Positions 34,909 through 44,299 of a stretch of 64,000 bases of DNA are shown one piece after another. The DNA is from Pilosibacter fragilis. Its GTDB lineage: Bacteria > Bacillota > Clostridia > Lachnospirales > Lachnospiraceae. The notes beneath the pieces are model-generated. The model was not told the origin of the DNA, ran no database searches, and was given only the letters and a program-made list of their open reading frames with translations. Location: positions 1-64,000 of the forward strand of contig NZ_JAVYJB010000012.1 of NCBI RefSeq assembly GCF_032490495.1, given 5' to 3'. The translations under genes and the position numbers were made by a program. Position 1 is the stretch's first letter; every line of letters starts with the position of its first letter.

Positions 34909-36351
34909 TTAGAATCTCTTCCAGGTACCCCGATAGAAAAGCAGCAGCAGCGGGAAGAGCTCCAGACGTCCGGCAAGCATATCAAAGGTCAGAACCAGCT
35001 TGGAGAAGTTGGAGAAGAGCCCGAAGTTCTGGGCCGGGCCTACAAGTTCCAATCCCGGTCCGATGTTGTTTAAGGTCGCCGCGACGGCGGTAAAGTTTGT
35101 CACAAGATCGAAGTTGTCGATGCCGATGAGCAGCACGGAAATAGCGAAGATCAGGATGTATGCCGCCATGAAGACATTTACGGAGCGGAGGACCACATGA
35201 TCCACCGCGCGTCCCTCAAAATGGATCTTGCGGATCTGATTCGGATGGAGACTCTGGGAGAGCTCCTTTGTCAGGGACCGGAATAACAGCACGACACGGG
35301 ACACCTTAATGCCGCCGCCGGTACTTCCCGCGCAGGCACCGATAAACATTAAGAGCACCAGGATCGTTTTCGGGATCGTTGGCCAGAGGTTAAAATCCAC
35401 GGTGGCGAAGCCGGTGGTCGTGATGATGGAAGCAACCTGAAACGCGACATGGTGGAACGCGAGGAACAGGCTGTCGAAGAAATCCCGGACAAAAAACGTG
35501 ATGACGAGGATCGACGTGGCAATGATCCCGAGGTACCATCGCGCCTCCTCGCAGCGCAGTGCTTCCTTCGGCTTTTTCATATAGAAGAGGAAGTACACGT
35601 TAAAGTTGATGCCAAAGAGGATCATAAACACGGTAACTACGCCCTGAAGGTAGGTGGAATAGCTTCCGAAGCTGTCGTTCTTGATGCCGAAGCCTCCGGT
35701 TCCCGCGGTACCGAAAACGGTACACAGGGAATCAAACACCGGCATCCGTCCCACAAGCAGGAGAATAAACTCCAGAACCGTGAGGAAGAGATAGAGCCCA
35801 TAGAGGATCTTTGCGGTGGACTGCACCTTCGGGACCAGCTTTGTGACAGAGGGGCCCGGGCTCTCTGCCTTCATGAGGTTCATATGATAGCCGCTTCCGG
35901 TAAGCGGAAGCAGGCAGAGAAGGAACACGAGAACTCCCATACCACCGATCCAGTGTGTAAAGCTCCTCCAGAACAGGATGCCGTGCTGAAGCGGTTCCAC
36001 GGCGGGAAGAATACTGGCACCGGTCGTCGTAAATCCAGACACAGTCTCAAACAGGGCATCCACCGGATTTGTGATGGATCCGCTTAAGAGGAACGGGATG
36101 GAACCCATGATACTCATGACGATCCAGCTTAAGGCAACCGTCACGGAACCTTCCCTTGCGTAGAATACCTTGTTTTTCGGCTGCTTGCGGACAAGGATCA
36201 CACCTGGGATCAGGCAGAGGACGATCGTGATGAAGAATGCCAGTGCGCAGCTTTCATGGTAGATCAGGGAGACTGCCAGGGACGGCACGAGAAGCGCCGC
36301 CTCCACGTCCAGAATCCAGCCGATAATATAAAAGATCATCGAATAATTCAT
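34909..36351 (-). CDS. trkH: TrkH-family potassium uptake channel subunit
   Basis: A 480-residue membrane protein that forms the K+ pore. Four selectivity-filter-like repeats are seen, for example SGFTTTGASIL, FGTAGTGGFGIK and ITTTGFATVDFN, with GACAGSTGGGIKVSR close to the third and fourth segments. It lies 12 bases behind the regulatory subunit gene and is preceded by AAAGGAGAG. Together they form a KtrAB/TrkAH-type uptake system controlled by nucleotide binding to the TrkA ring. Confidence 0.94.
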   Translation of the reverse strand: MNYSMIFYIIGWILDVEAALLVPSLAVSLIYHESCALAFFITIVLCLIPGVILVRKQPKNKVFYAREGSVTVALSWIVMSIMGSIPFLLSGSITNPVDALFETVSGFTTTGASILPAVEPLQHGILFWRSFTHWIGGMGVLVFLLCLLPLTGSGYHMNLMKAESPGPSVTKLVPKVQSTAKILYGLYLFLTVLEFILLLVGRMPVFDSLCTVFGTAGTGGFGIKNDSFGSYSTYLQGVVTVFMILFGINFNVYFLFYMKKPKEALRCEEARWYLGIIATSILVITFFVRDFFDSLFLAFHHVAFQVASIITTTGFATVDFNLWPTIPKTILVLLMFIGACAGSTGGGIKVSRVVLLFRSLTKELSQSLHPNQIRKIHFEGRAVDHVVLRSVNVFMAAYILIFAISVLLIGIDNFDLVTNFTAVAATLNNIGPGLELVGPAQNFGLFSNFSKLVLTFDMLAGRLELFPLLLLFYRGTWKRF

Positions 36352-36363
36352 GGAATCTCTCCT

Positions 36364-37722
36364 TTATGATTTTAAGATATCCCGGATATCACCGAGACCG
36401 CGGTTTGTGGTCACGAGAATCACGGTGTCCCCGACCATGATCATATTCTGACCGCGGGGGGTGAGGATCTGACCGTTGCGGTTGATGCAGCAGATCAGAA
36501 GGTTGTCCTTTAAGTTTAAGTCCATGAGCGGCACATTCGTGACAGCGGACTCCTCTTTGATGGAGAACTCCAGTGCCTCGGCACGGCCGTCGAGGATCTT
36601 ATACAGCGTTTCCACGTTGCAGCCGATAGTGTTCTGGCGGGCACGGACGTACTGTAGGATATAATCTGCCGTCAGGTACTTCGGGTAGATGATACTGTCG
36701 ATACCGAAGCTGTCGATCACGTCGTCAAAGGCGATCTTGTTGACCTTTGCGATGAGCTTTGCGTTGGAGTGGAGCTTTCCGTAGAGGGTGAGGAAGATAT
36801 TCTCCTCGTCAAGTCCGGTGAGGGCCACAAGGGAATCGGCGTAGGTCAGGCCTTCTTCCAGAAGAAGATCCCGATCACTTCCGTCCCCGTTTATGATATC
36901 AGCACCGGGAATCACCTCGCTTAAGTAATCGCAGCGCTCTTTCCGCTGCTCGATGATCCGGACGCGGAACCCGATCTTTAAGAGGTCCTGGGCCAGATAG
37001 TGGGCGATGGTGCCGCCGCCGATGATCAGGGAATTTTTTACGGATTTTGAGCGGAGACCGATCTTTTCAAAAAACTGAGCCGTATTTTCCAGAGATCCCA
37101 CGATAGAGAGGATATCCGTATCCTGAAGGACAAAGCTTCCGTTCGGGATCACGACCTCGGATCCGCGCTCAACGGCACAGATCAGGACATCGCATTTTAA
37201 CTGCCGCATGATATCCATGACAGTTTTTCCGCCGAACCCGATCTCCGGCTTTAAGCGGAAGCGGAGAAGCTCGACACGTCCCTTTGCGAAGGTGTCGATC
37301 TTGATGGCGGACGGGAATTTTAAGAGTTTTAAGATTTCTCTGGCCGCCGTCAGCTCCGGGTTGATGATCATGGAGAGTCCGAGTTTTTCCTGAATGAAGC
37401 GGATCTCCTTATTATAGAGCGGGTTTCTTACGCGGGCGATGGTGTCACAGTGTCCGGTCTTCTTCGCCATCAGGCAGCAGAGGAGGTTTAATTCGTCCTC
37501 GCCGGTGACAGCGATAAAGAGGTCCGCGCTTTCCACTCCAGCCTCCTGCTGGATATTGAAGCTGGCGCCGTTTCCAACGATTCCCAGGGCGTCAAACTGG
37601 TTGGAAAGATGTTCCACTTTCTGCGGATTCATATCGACCATAACGAGATCGTGGCCCTCGGCGCTTAAGCGCTCCGCAAGGCTCACGCCGACTTTTCCGC
37701 AGCCGACAATGATGATCTTCAT
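36364..37722 (-). CDS. trkA: Trk system potassium transport regulatory protein TrkA
   Basis: A 452-residue cytosolic protein of two RCK modules. The first Rossmann motif is IIIVGCGKVGVSLAERL at the N-terminus and the second, SLIIGGGTIAHYLAQDLL, is near residue 230. Each is followed by a TrkA_C domain (QDTDILSIVGS near 205 and VGDTVILVTT near the end). It gates TrkH by binding NAD(H) or ATP/ADP. It is between the methyltransferase gene (24-base gap) and trkH (12-base gap) in a three-gene operon. Confidence 0.94.
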   Translation of the reverse strand: MKIIIVGCGKVGVSLAERLSAEGHDLVMVDMNPQKVEHLSNQFDALGIVGNGASFNIQQEAGVESADLFIAVTGEDELNLLCCLMAKKTGHCDTIARVRNPLYNKEIRFIQEKLGLSMIINPELTAAREILKLLKFPSAIKIDTFAKGRVELLRFRLKPEIGFGGKTVMDIMRQLKCDVLICAVERGSEVVIPNGSFVLQDTDILSIVGSLENTAQFFEKIGLRSKSVKNSLIIGGGTIAHYLAQDLLKIGFRVRIIEQRKERCDYLSEVIPGADIINGDGSDRDLLLEEGLTYADSLVALTGLDEENIFLTLYGKLHSNAKLIAKVNKIAFDDVIDSFGIDSIIYPKYLTADYILQYVRARQNTIGCNVETLYKILDGRAEALEFSIKEESAVTNVPLMDLNLKDNLLICCINRNGQILTPRGQNMIMVGDTVILVTTNRGLGDIRDILKS

Positions 37723-37746
37723 ATGTTTACCGGTCCTTTCAATTAA

Positions 37747-38607
37747 TTACGCTTCCCAGCGTCCGGAAGCGCCGCACGGGAGTACAAGTTTGGAACTTGT
37801 AACCGGAAGTCCGATCTCCTCGGAGCTTACAGTTCCGCCGAACTGCGGAACAACGGCTGTTCCGAGCATATAAGTCAGCACCGCCGGGGCGAGACCGGTG
37901 GTGTAGGAGTTGATCAGGTAGAATAACGGCTTGTCGGAGAGGAGCTTTGCGCACAGCTTTACGAGCGGGTAGATCGCGTCCTCGATCTTCCAGATCTCGC
38001 CCTTCGGGCCCCTTCCGTAGGAGGGCGGGTCCATGATGATCGCGTCATAGTGGTTTCCACGGCGGATCTCACGCTCTACGAATTTTACGCAGTCATCCAC
38101 GATCCAGCGGATCGGCGCGTCCTCAAGGCCGCTGGACTTCGCGTTCTCCTTTGCCCAGGCAACCATTCCCTTGGAGGCGTCAACATGGGTCACGGAAGCT
38201 CCGGCTTTCGCGGCTGCCAGTGTTGCTCCTCCGGTGTAGGCGAAGAGGTTTAAGACTTTGACCGGGCGTCCCGCATTTTTGATCTTTTCGCCAAACCAGT
38301 CCCAGTTTGCCGCCTGTTCCGGGAAAAGACCGGTATGCTTAAAGCTGAAGGGCTTTAACTGGAAGGTCAGGCCTTTGTAGTTGATGCTCCACTGCTCCGG
38401 GAGACTGAAGAATTCCCACTCGCCGCCGCCTTTTGAGCTTCTGTGGTAGTGACCGTTCATCTTTCTCCACTGTGGTGCCTTTTTATCGGTATCCCAGATA
38501 ACCTGGGGATCCGGACGGACCAGAATATATTTTCCCCAACGCTCCAGCTTTTCACCGCCGGAACAGTCGATGACTTCATAGTCCTTCCATCCATCTGCTA
38601 TCCACAT
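37747..38607 (-). CDS. Class I SAM-dependent methyltransferase (RlmI/RsmC-like RNA methyltransferase)
   Basis: A 286-residue cytosolic methyltransferase. The SAM-binding motif is VLNLFAYTGGATLAAAKAGA at about residues 120-139, followed by VTHVDASKGMV. The catalytic motif IMDPPSYGRGPKG lies near residue 200 and resembles the DPP(S/A) motif of 23S rRNA m5C methyltransferases. It lacks the N-terminal PUA domain of RlmI, so target and position are uncertain. It is the first gene of the trk operon; the ribosome site is weak (AAGAGATGG). Confidence 0.85.
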   Translation of the reverse strand: MWIADGWKDYEVIDCSGGEKLERWGKYILVRPDPQVIWDTDKKAPQWRKMNGHYHRSSKGGGEWEFFSLPEQWSINYKGLTFQLKPFSFKHTGLFPEQAANWDWFGEKIKNAGRPVKVLNLFAYTGGATLAAAKAGASVTHVDASKGMVAWAKENAKSSGLEDAPIRWIVDDCVKFVEREIRRGNHYDAIIMDPPSYGRGPKGEIWKIEDAIYPLVKLCAKLLSDKPLFYLINSYTTGLAPAVLTYMLGTAVVPQFGGTVSSEEIGLPVTSSKLVLPCGASGRWEA

Positions 38608-38840
38608 AATTGTATTCCATCTCTTTCTTTAGACTTTTTTGCGTAAAAACGGATCAGGGGCATAAAATGCCTATGATATACCAGTATAATAGATTCGGGG
38701 GATACTGTCAAATAGGAGTGGGGATGGAATGCGGGATGTTGGCGGAAATATGGGGAACATGAACGGAAAATGTGTCTTTCTGTGGCGGGAATGCGGCAGA
38801 ACTGTGGTGGGGACTTAAGAGAATTGACAGGTATTTTCTG
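38608..38840 (+). other. Divergent intergenic region without gene
   Basis: Between the methyltransferase operon and the wall-binding protein. Only very short reading frames occur and none has a good ribosome site. The left part must hold the trk operon promoter. Confidence 0.55.
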
Positions 38841-38869
38841 TTGAATAATCAGGGAGTTACTGGTAAAAT
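38841..38869 (+). promoter_or_regulatory. Promoter of the wall-binding protein gene
   Basis: TTGAAT at 38841-38846, a 17-base spacer and TAAAAT at 38864-38869, about 100 bases before the GTG start. Confidence 0.6.
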
Positions 38870-38973
38870 AAAATCAGATGTATTATATAGTTAGAAAATT
38901 TTAGTGTGTGACTGCCGCATGTGGAACAAGAGCGGCTGCATGCCTGACGGGATACAGGAAGGAGACGAGACGA

Positions 38974-40386
38974 GTGAAGAGAAAAGGGTTAAGAATACTG
39001 GCAGCAGCGGCGGTCCTGACTTTCGGATGTCTGACGATGAACGCCTACGCAGCGGAAGGCTGGGCGCTTTCCAATAATATATGGACGTATCTTGATAAAA
39101 ACGGAAACCGCGTGACGAATGAGTGGAAAAAGGGCGCGGACAACCTCTGGAGATATTTAAACAGCAGCGGTGAGATGGCGGTCAACAGCTGGGCAGACAA
39201 TGATTACTATGTGGATTCCAACGGAATCATGGTGTCAAATAAATGGATGCAGCTGGCTTCCCCGTACAGCAGGGATAATGGGACGACATACTGGTTCTAT
39301 TTCGGTTCCAGCGGAAAAGTCACGAAGGACAGCTGGAAGAAGATCGACGGAAAGAGTTATCTCTTTGATTCCGACGGAATTATGCAGACCGGATGGTCCG
39401 AGGATGGGGATTACTATTTAAGCTCCAGCGGCGCTATGGTCACCGGCTGGAAGTATCTGGAGCCGAAGGATGAGGATAAGGATCTCTACGGACCGGAGAG
39501 CGACGACGGAAAATACTGGTTCTACTTCTCTGCGAGCGGAAAGAAGAACAGCCCGTCGACGAGCAGTAACGGCGGCGATTATAAGGTGATGAAGATCGAT
39601 GGCAAATATTACTGCTTCGACGAGGACGGACGGATGCAGACCGGATGGGTGTATTTAGAAGGTGACCCGGAGAATGCAAGTAAGGACACGATCGAGAACT
39701 GGAGATATTTTGCGGAGAGTGGGATCCAGAACGCGACTCTCGGTGCGTCGATCACCGGATGGCTCTCCTTAAATCCGCCGGAACAGCTCCAGGACAATGT
39801 GGATGAGCCGGTTGTCTGGTACTATTTCGAGAAAGATGGAACACCGAAGACAGGTCCGGAGGACGGAAAAGCGTCCACAAGTGACTTTGTCAAGATCAAC
39901 GGAAAGACATATCTCTTTGACCAGAAGGGAAATCCGGTGAAGGGATTAAAGAAGATACAGATCGGATCGACAGGAGAGTACACCTCCTATTACTTTGATG
40001 CATCCTCCAGAATTTCCGTAAAGGGAAAGATGACAGTGGAGGAAGGCGATGGAAATAAGACGACCTTCTACTTTAATGAGGGAACCTACGCGGGACGCGG
40101 TGTCAGCGGTGTGAAGAATGGCTATCTCTATTATATGGGTAAGCTTCAGGAAGCGGACAGCTCCAGCCGTTACGCATTGATCAGTATCCCGAATGGAAGC
40201 AACGGATACCAGACTTACGTTGTAAACTCCTCCGGACGTATCTCAAAGAATACGACGGTGAAGGACCGCGACGGAAACAAGTTTAAGGTAAATTCCAGCG
40301 GAATTTTGACTCAGATCAACGATGAGACGGCGAGCACGAAAGAAGAATACGGTGAGCCGACAGAACCAGTATTTGAGAATGATTGA
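38974..40386 (+). CDS. Secreted cell-wall-binding repeat protein
   Basis: A 470-residue secreted protein built almost wholly of choline/glucan-binding-type repeats: pairs such as WTYLDKNGNRVTNEWKKG, YYVDSNGIMVSNKW, SYLFDSDGIMQTGW and YYCFDEDGRMQTGW recur along the chain. The signal peptide (about residues 1-27) ends NAYA-AEGW. The start is GTG at 38974, with AGGAAGGAG 9 bases upstream, giving a basic KRKGLRIL n-region; an earlier ATG-less extension lacks signal character. No catalytic domain is present, so it may be a surface-layer or adhesion component. The last 25 residues are acidic and not repeat-like. Confidence 0.88.
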   Translation: MKRKGLRILAAAAVLTFGCLTMNAYAAEGWALSNNIWTYLDKNGNRVTNEWKKGADNLWRYLNSSGEMAVNSWADNDYYVDSNGIMVSNKWMQLASPYSRDNGTTYWFYFGSSGKVTKDSWKKIDGKSYLFDSDGIMQTGWSEDGDYYLSSSGAMVTGWKYLEPKDEDKDLYGPESDDGKYWFYFSASGKKNSPSTSSNGGDYKVMKIDGKYYCFDEDGRMQTGWVYLEGDPENASKDTIENWRYFAESGIQNATLGASITGWLSLNPPEQLQDNVDEPVVWYYFEKDGTPKTGPEDGKASTSDFVKINGKTYLFDQKGNPVKGLKKIQIGSTGEYTSYYFDASSRISVKGKMTVEEGDGNKTTFYFNEGTYAGRGVSGVKNGYLYYMGKLQEADSSSRYALISIPNGSNGYQTYVVNSSGRISKNTTVKDRDGNKFKVNSSGILTQINDETASTKEEYGEPTEPVFEND

Positions 40387-40534
40387 TGTGGATCTTGGAT
40401 AAATGATAAAGGAGTTTTTGAAGGACCAGGGGCAGAGATGTTCCTGGTCTTTTATGTTAGCTGCCATGTATCCAGGAAACTTCCGGCAGCAGGATCTGCG
40501 CAGAGAACTTTTACATATGATGGTTAAATAAAAA

Positions 40535-40581
40535 GAGGATTCCGACTGCAAATATAGGCAGTCAGAAATCCTCAGTTTTTT
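40535..40581 (+). terminator. Bidirectional terminator
   Basis: GAGGATTCCGACTGC pairs with GCAGTCAGAAATCCTC; A run on the left, TTTTTT on the right. It separates the convergent wall-binding and amidohydrolase genes. Confidence 0.82.
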
Positions 40582-40587
40582 AATGAT

Positions 40588-41727
40588 TTAAACTTCCTCG
40601 CCGTTGATCAGCACATGCTTGATCACGCCTGTCACATCAAACGGACAGCCGTCGACGATGACAACATCGGCGTCTTTTCCTTCTTCCAAAGAACCGACAC
40701 GGTCAGCGATGCCAATGTGCTCGGCCGGATTGATGGTTACGGCGCGGAGTGCGTCATACTCGTCCATACCGGCTTTGATGGCGAGACCTGCGCAGAGCGG
40801 CAGGTAGTGGAGCGGGGTTACCGGCGCGTCTGTGATGATGGAGACATGACATCCGGCTTTCGCGAGGATGCCCGGTGTCTCCCAGGTCTTATTCTGAAGC
40901 TCAAATTTGGAGGCATGTCCGAAGGTCGGACCTACCGCGAGCGGGAGATTCTCCTTCGCGAGTTCATCTACGATCATATGCCCCTCTGTCACATGCTCCA
41001 GAGTCAGGCCGACACCGAACTCTTTCGCAATGCGGATCGCAGTGAAGATATCGTTTGCCTGATGGGCATGGGCTTTTAACGGGATCTCATGGTTTAATAC
41101 CGGGATCAGAGCTTCGGACTTCTGGTCGTAAGCCGGAAGCTTGGAAGCGTCATCACCGGCCGCCTCGATCTTTGCCTTGTAAACCTTCGCTTTATTTAAA
41201 GCCTCGCGGATCTTTGCGGCATTTGTCATACGGCTGGAGATTCCCTGTTTCTGGTAGCAGCGTTTCGGGTTTTCACCGAAAGCGCATTTCATAGCGATCG
41301 GGAATTTTACGATCATATTGTCAACACGGGTTCCAACCGGTTTGATAGCAGCGAAGGTTCCGCCAATGGAGTTGGAGCTGCCTGGACCGGTTGCGAAGCA
41401 GGTAACACCGGCTTTCGCGGCCATCTTCATACACGGGTCAAACGGGTTGATTCCGTCGATCGCCTGTACCTGTGGAGTTACCGGGTCATTCAGTTCATTG
41501 TAGTCATGTCCCTCGTAGCCGATCCCGTAGCCGTCAAGACCGATATGGCAGTGGGCCTCAACAAATCCCGGATAAACCTGGAGTCCGGTAGCGTCAATAA
41601 CCTCAGCGCCGTCAGCAGAGAGACCTTTTCCGATCTTTACGATCTTTCCGCCGTCGATCAGGATGTCAGCGATAAAAGTTTCCTTTGATACCGCTGTGTG
41701 AAGTGTTCCGTTCTTGATACAAATCAT
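40588..41727 (-). CDS. Amidohydrolase family protein (imidazolonepropionase-like)
   Basis: A 379-residue metal-dependent hydrolase. The N-terminal metal motif is FVEAHCHIGLDG (HxH near residue 60); later metal ligands are the His in PLKAHAHQANDI, the His in LEHVTEGH and the Asp in IITDAPVTP. The start at 41727 has AGAGGAGG 8 bases upstream; ATG at 41748 lies within poor context. The composite beta-sandwich ends carry ADVVIVDG as usual. The substrate is unknown; relatives are annotated as imidazolonepropionase or N-acetylglucosamine-6-phosphate deacetylase-like, but no histidine pathway is near. Confidence 0.87.
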   Translation of the reverse strand: MICIKNGTLHTAVSKETFIADILIDGGKIVKIGKGLSADGAEVIDATGLQVYPGFVEAHCHIGLDGYGIGYEGHDYNELNDPVTPQVQAIDGINPFDPCMKMAAKAGVTCFATGPGSSNSIGGTFAAIKPVGTRVDNMIVKFPIAMKCAFGENPKRCYQKQGISSRMTNAAKIREALNKAKVYKAKIEAAGDDASKLPAYDQKSEALIPVLNHEIPLKAHAHQANDIFTAIRIAKEFGVGLTLEHVTEGHMIVDELAKENLPLAVGPTFGHASKFELQNKTWETPGILAKAGCHVSIITDAPVTPLHYLPLCAGLAIKAGMDEYDALRAVTINPAEHIGIADRVGSLEEGKDADVVIVDGCPFDVTGVIKHVLINGEEV

Positions 41728-41818
41728 TGGAATTCCTCCTCTTTTCAAATCATAACTCCATCATACATGAATTGCGAGAATATTTCAAGGATTCTTTCTG
41801 TACAGTAGTTAAAAATAA

Positions 41819-41848
41819 GTTGCGATTCACGCTTTGCGCAAACAGTAA
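41819..41848 (-). repeat. Dispersed hairpin repeat, family 2, degraded copy
   Basis: On the minus strand TTACTGTTTGCGCAAAGCGTGA matches the units at 15286 and 50416; the right arm (TCGCAAC) has decayed. Confidence 0.65.
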
Positions 41849-41856
41849 TAAAAAAA

Positions 41857-41892
41857 AGGAACTATTTCATCTTAAAAGATGAAAAGTTCCTT
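41857..41892 (-). terminator. Intrinsic terminator of the dehydrogenase gene
   Basis: On the minus strand AAGGAACTTTTCATCT pairs with AGATGAAATAGTTCCTT and is followed by a run of T. Confidence 0.85.
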
Positions 41893-41901
41893 ATAGTTGA
41901 G

Positions 41902-42852
41902 TTATGAAACTACATTCACCGGTGTTCCCTCAAGGAATCCCTTTACATTTCCGGCAAGGATGGAAACGAGGCGCTGTCTTGTCTCAAGTCCTTTCCAGCC
42001 CATATGCGGGGTGAGGATCACGTTGTCGAGGGTGTAGAGCGGGTTGTCGGCTTTCGGCGGCTCAGTTTCCTGGACGTCGAGGCCTGCGCCTGCGATCTGG
42101 TGCTTTTCAAGCGCTTCGATCAGAGCCGGTTCATCGATGAGAGCACCGCGGGAGGTGTTGATCAGGAAGGCGGTCGGCTTCATCAGCGCAAGAGTCTCTT
42201 TATTGATCATATGCTTTGTCTGCGGAGTTAACGGGCAGTGCAGGGAAACATAGTCACTGTTCTTTAAGACTGTCTCAAGATCCACATAGCGGATGCCGTC
42301 TTCGTCGGCTCTCGGTGTTCTTGTATACACGAGAATGTTCATATCAAGAGCTTTTGCAATCTTCATTACAGTCTTTCCGATATGTCCGGCACCGATGATT
42401 CCTAAAGTCTTTCCGTTTACCTCAACGTGCGGAACCTGGAGATTTTTCGTAAAGTTATCATGGTTTCCGTTTGCCAGCATTTTCATCTGGACCTGCATGG
42501 TGGAGCTTAAATTTAAGATCATCATGACCGCCGTGTGGGCTACGCGCTCGGAGCTGTATGCCGGGATATTGCAGACGGTGATCCCCTTCTCCCTTGCGGC
42601 ATCAAGATCCAGATTGTTGTATCCGGTACCGGCCTCACAGATCAGCTTTACGGAAGCCGGAAATTTGCGGATCAGGTCACCGTTTACCGGCATCTCCTTT
42701 GTGACGATAATATCAGCTCCCTCAATGCGCTCTAAGAGCTGTTCCGGTGTGGTATCATCGTAGACGGTCACGTCGGAAGAGAGAACAGAAAAGTCGAGAT
42801 TTCCGTCAAAGTTCATTTTTTTTGCGTTTAATACAACGGTCTTGTCGCTCAT
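41902..42852 (-). CDS. D-2-hydroxyacid dehydrogenase (NAD-dependent)
   Basis: A 316-residue oxidoreductase interconverting a D-2-hydroxy acid and its 2-keto acid. The NAD-binding motif GIIGAGHIGKTVMKIAKAL is near residue 145; catalytic Arg in LINTSRGALIDE, Glu in DVQETEPP and His in LTPHMGWKG are in place. The start at 42852 follows AGGAGG; the ATG at 42936 would add 28 residues without family similarity. The enzyme could be phosphoglycerate dehydrogenase-like or a lactate-type member; the sequence alone does not decide. Confidence 0.92.
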   Translation of the reverse strand: MSDKTVVLNAKKMNFDGNLDFSVLSSDVTVYDDTTPEQLLERIEGADIIVTKEMPVNGDLIRKFPASVKLICEAGTGYNNLDLDAAREKGITVCNIPAYSSERVAHTAVMMILNLSSTMQVQMKMLANGNHDNFTKNLQVPHVEVNGKTLGIIGAGHIGKTVMKIAKALDMNILVYTRTPRADEDGIRYVDLETVLKNSDYVSLHCPLTPQTKHMINKETLALMKPTAFLINTSRGALIDEPALIEALEKHQIAGAGLDVQETEPPKADNPLYTLDNVILTPHMGWKGLETRQRLVSILAGNVKGFLEGTPVNVVS

Positions 42853-42911
42853 GGGTAAATCCTCCTGAGAAATTGATAATAAGAAAATTGTACATACCTT
42901 GGTGATGTATT

Positions 42912-43047
42912 GTAACTGTTCAGCAGGTCTGCGCATTTACTGCGCTGACCGTAAAAAAACTTATATTATAATAGAAAGCAAAAATCCTATCGGCACCGCC
43001 GCTTTGGAATGGATTTTGCGCGTAACTGTGAGGTGCTGAACAGTTAC
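42912..43047 (+). repeat. MITE-like element with 14-base terminal inverted repeats, family 3, long copy
   Basis: GTAACTGTTCAGCA at 42912-42925 is the exact reverse complement of TGCTGAACAGTTAC at 43034-43047. Inside are AT-rich DNA with TATATTATAAT and a GC-rich hairpin. A shortened relative lies at 17236-17326. It occupies the promoter region of the dehydrogenase gene. The rest of the gap to 43315 is AT-rich and holds no gene. Confidence 0.72.
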
Positions 43048-43315
43048 GCTGTATTCATTATATAACGGTTTTTGAAATGTGACAATGAAGAGTTTGTGGT
43101 TATAGGTTATGATACATAGATGTATAAATAAAAAATGGAAAGAAATTTTCTATGCGTTTCCGTGATAGAGCAAGTTGAAGAGGTAAATGTTCAGACGAAA
43201 GGAAAGATCAACAAGGAATCGTTTGTCCTGCTCTAAATGAGTTTCCTTGAGAGATGCTTATTTTAACATAATAGTATGTTTGAACAAGTATTGGAAAAAT
43301 AATAGCATATTATCG

Positions 43316-43382
43316 TATAATATGTACATCAAAAGACAATAAATGACATAAAAATAGTCATTTTAACGAAAACGCGTTTCGT
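43316..43382 (+). promoter_or_regulatory. Promoter -10 with downstream operator palindrome
   Basis: TATAAT at 43316-43321 is a good -10; the -35 is poorly defined. ACGAAAACGCGTTTCGT at 43366-43382 is a near-palindrome about 40 bases past the expected start, placed as a roadblock operator (its CG centre recalls LacI-family sites). Confidence 0.5.
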
Positions 43383-43429
43383 AAGTGCTTATTAACAAAA
43401 AGACAATATGACAGATAGGAGAGTTGATT

Positions 43430-44299
43430 ATGCAGAACGAACATGCAAAAGAATTAAGAAAAATTTTAAGTGAGACATCTTTTTTGACACTTCCGGGTGT
43501 ATATGATTGCCTTTCTGCTAAGATTGCAGAGGAAGCAGGATTTCAGGCATTATTTCTTTCCGGTGGAGCACTTGCCTACAGCGTATTAGGACGCCCGGAT
43601 TTTGGATTTTTGAGTCTGGCAGAATTTGGAACAGCGATCCAACATATTGTGTCATCTGTTCATGCTCCACTGATTGCAGATGCGGACAATGGATTTGGAA
43701 ATGCAATTCAGGCGGCAAACACCGGAGCTATGTATGAGCAGTTTGGAGCGGCAGGACTTCAGATTGATGATAAAGTTCTTCCAGCCAATCATCCGGCTAA
43801 AAATGAGATCATCGATTGGGAGTTAATGGGACCAAAGATCAAAGCTGTGAGAACTGCAGTTTCTGATGACTTTGTGATTATCTACCGTACGTGCGCAGAG
43901 TTGTATGATTTTGGTGTCGATGAAGCAATCAGAAGAATCAATCTTGCGAAGGAGTGCGGCGCCGATTATGCATATGTGGATGGAATCAAGTCCGTGGAGA
44001 ATCTGGAAAAGATTTCCAGAGAAGCCAAAATTCCGCTTATGGTAAATCTGAATGAGAAAGGATTTGTCGGCGGACTTCCTACAGAGCAGGTCAAGGCATT
44101 AAATTACCGTATTGGTTTATTTCCAATCTCCGCCATGCTGGCAGCAGCGCAGGGAATGATTGATGTTCTTGGGGCATTGGCAGAACAGGGAACAACGCTT
44201 GCAGTGAGAGACAAAATGACAAATCCGCCAACGAAGATTCATCGCATGATGGGACAGTTTTCACTGGTAGAAAAGTATACACCATATTATAACGAATGA
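43430..44299 (+). CDS. Isocitrate lyase / PEP mutase superfamily enzyme
   Basis: A 289-residue cytosolic TIM-barrel enzyme. The Mg2+ loop ADADNGFG near residue 85 and LPGVYDCLSAKIAEEAGFQA at the N-terminus are characteristic. The catalytic KKCGH loop of (methyl)isocitrate lyases is absent: the region reads QIDDKVLPANHPAKNEIID. It is therefore unlikely to be methylisocitrate lyase and may be a dimethylmalate lyase, oxaloacetate decarboxylase-like or phosphonopyruvate-type enzyme. Start at 43430 has TAGGAGAG upstream. It stands alone, with its own promoter and operator, next to a decayed IS66 element. Confidence 0.85.
   Translation: MQNEHAKELRKILSETSFLTLPGVYDCLSAKIAEEAGFQALFLSGGALAYSVLGRPDFGFLSLAEFGTAIQHIVSSVHAPLIADADNGFGNAIQAANTGAMYEQFGAAGLQIDDKVLPANHPAKNEIIDWELMGPKIKAVRTAVSDDFVIIYRTCAELYDFGVDEAIRRINLAKECGADYAYVDGIKSVENLEKISREAKIPLMVNLNEKGFVGGLPTEQVKALNYRIGLFPISAMLAAAQGMIDVLGALAEQGTTLAVRDKMTNPPTKIHRMMGQFSLVEKYTPYYNE

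Noticed and set aside
40588..41727. Amidohydrolase as imidazolonepropionase (hutI)
   Set aside because: No histidine-degradation genes nearby and the active-site context is only broadly similar.
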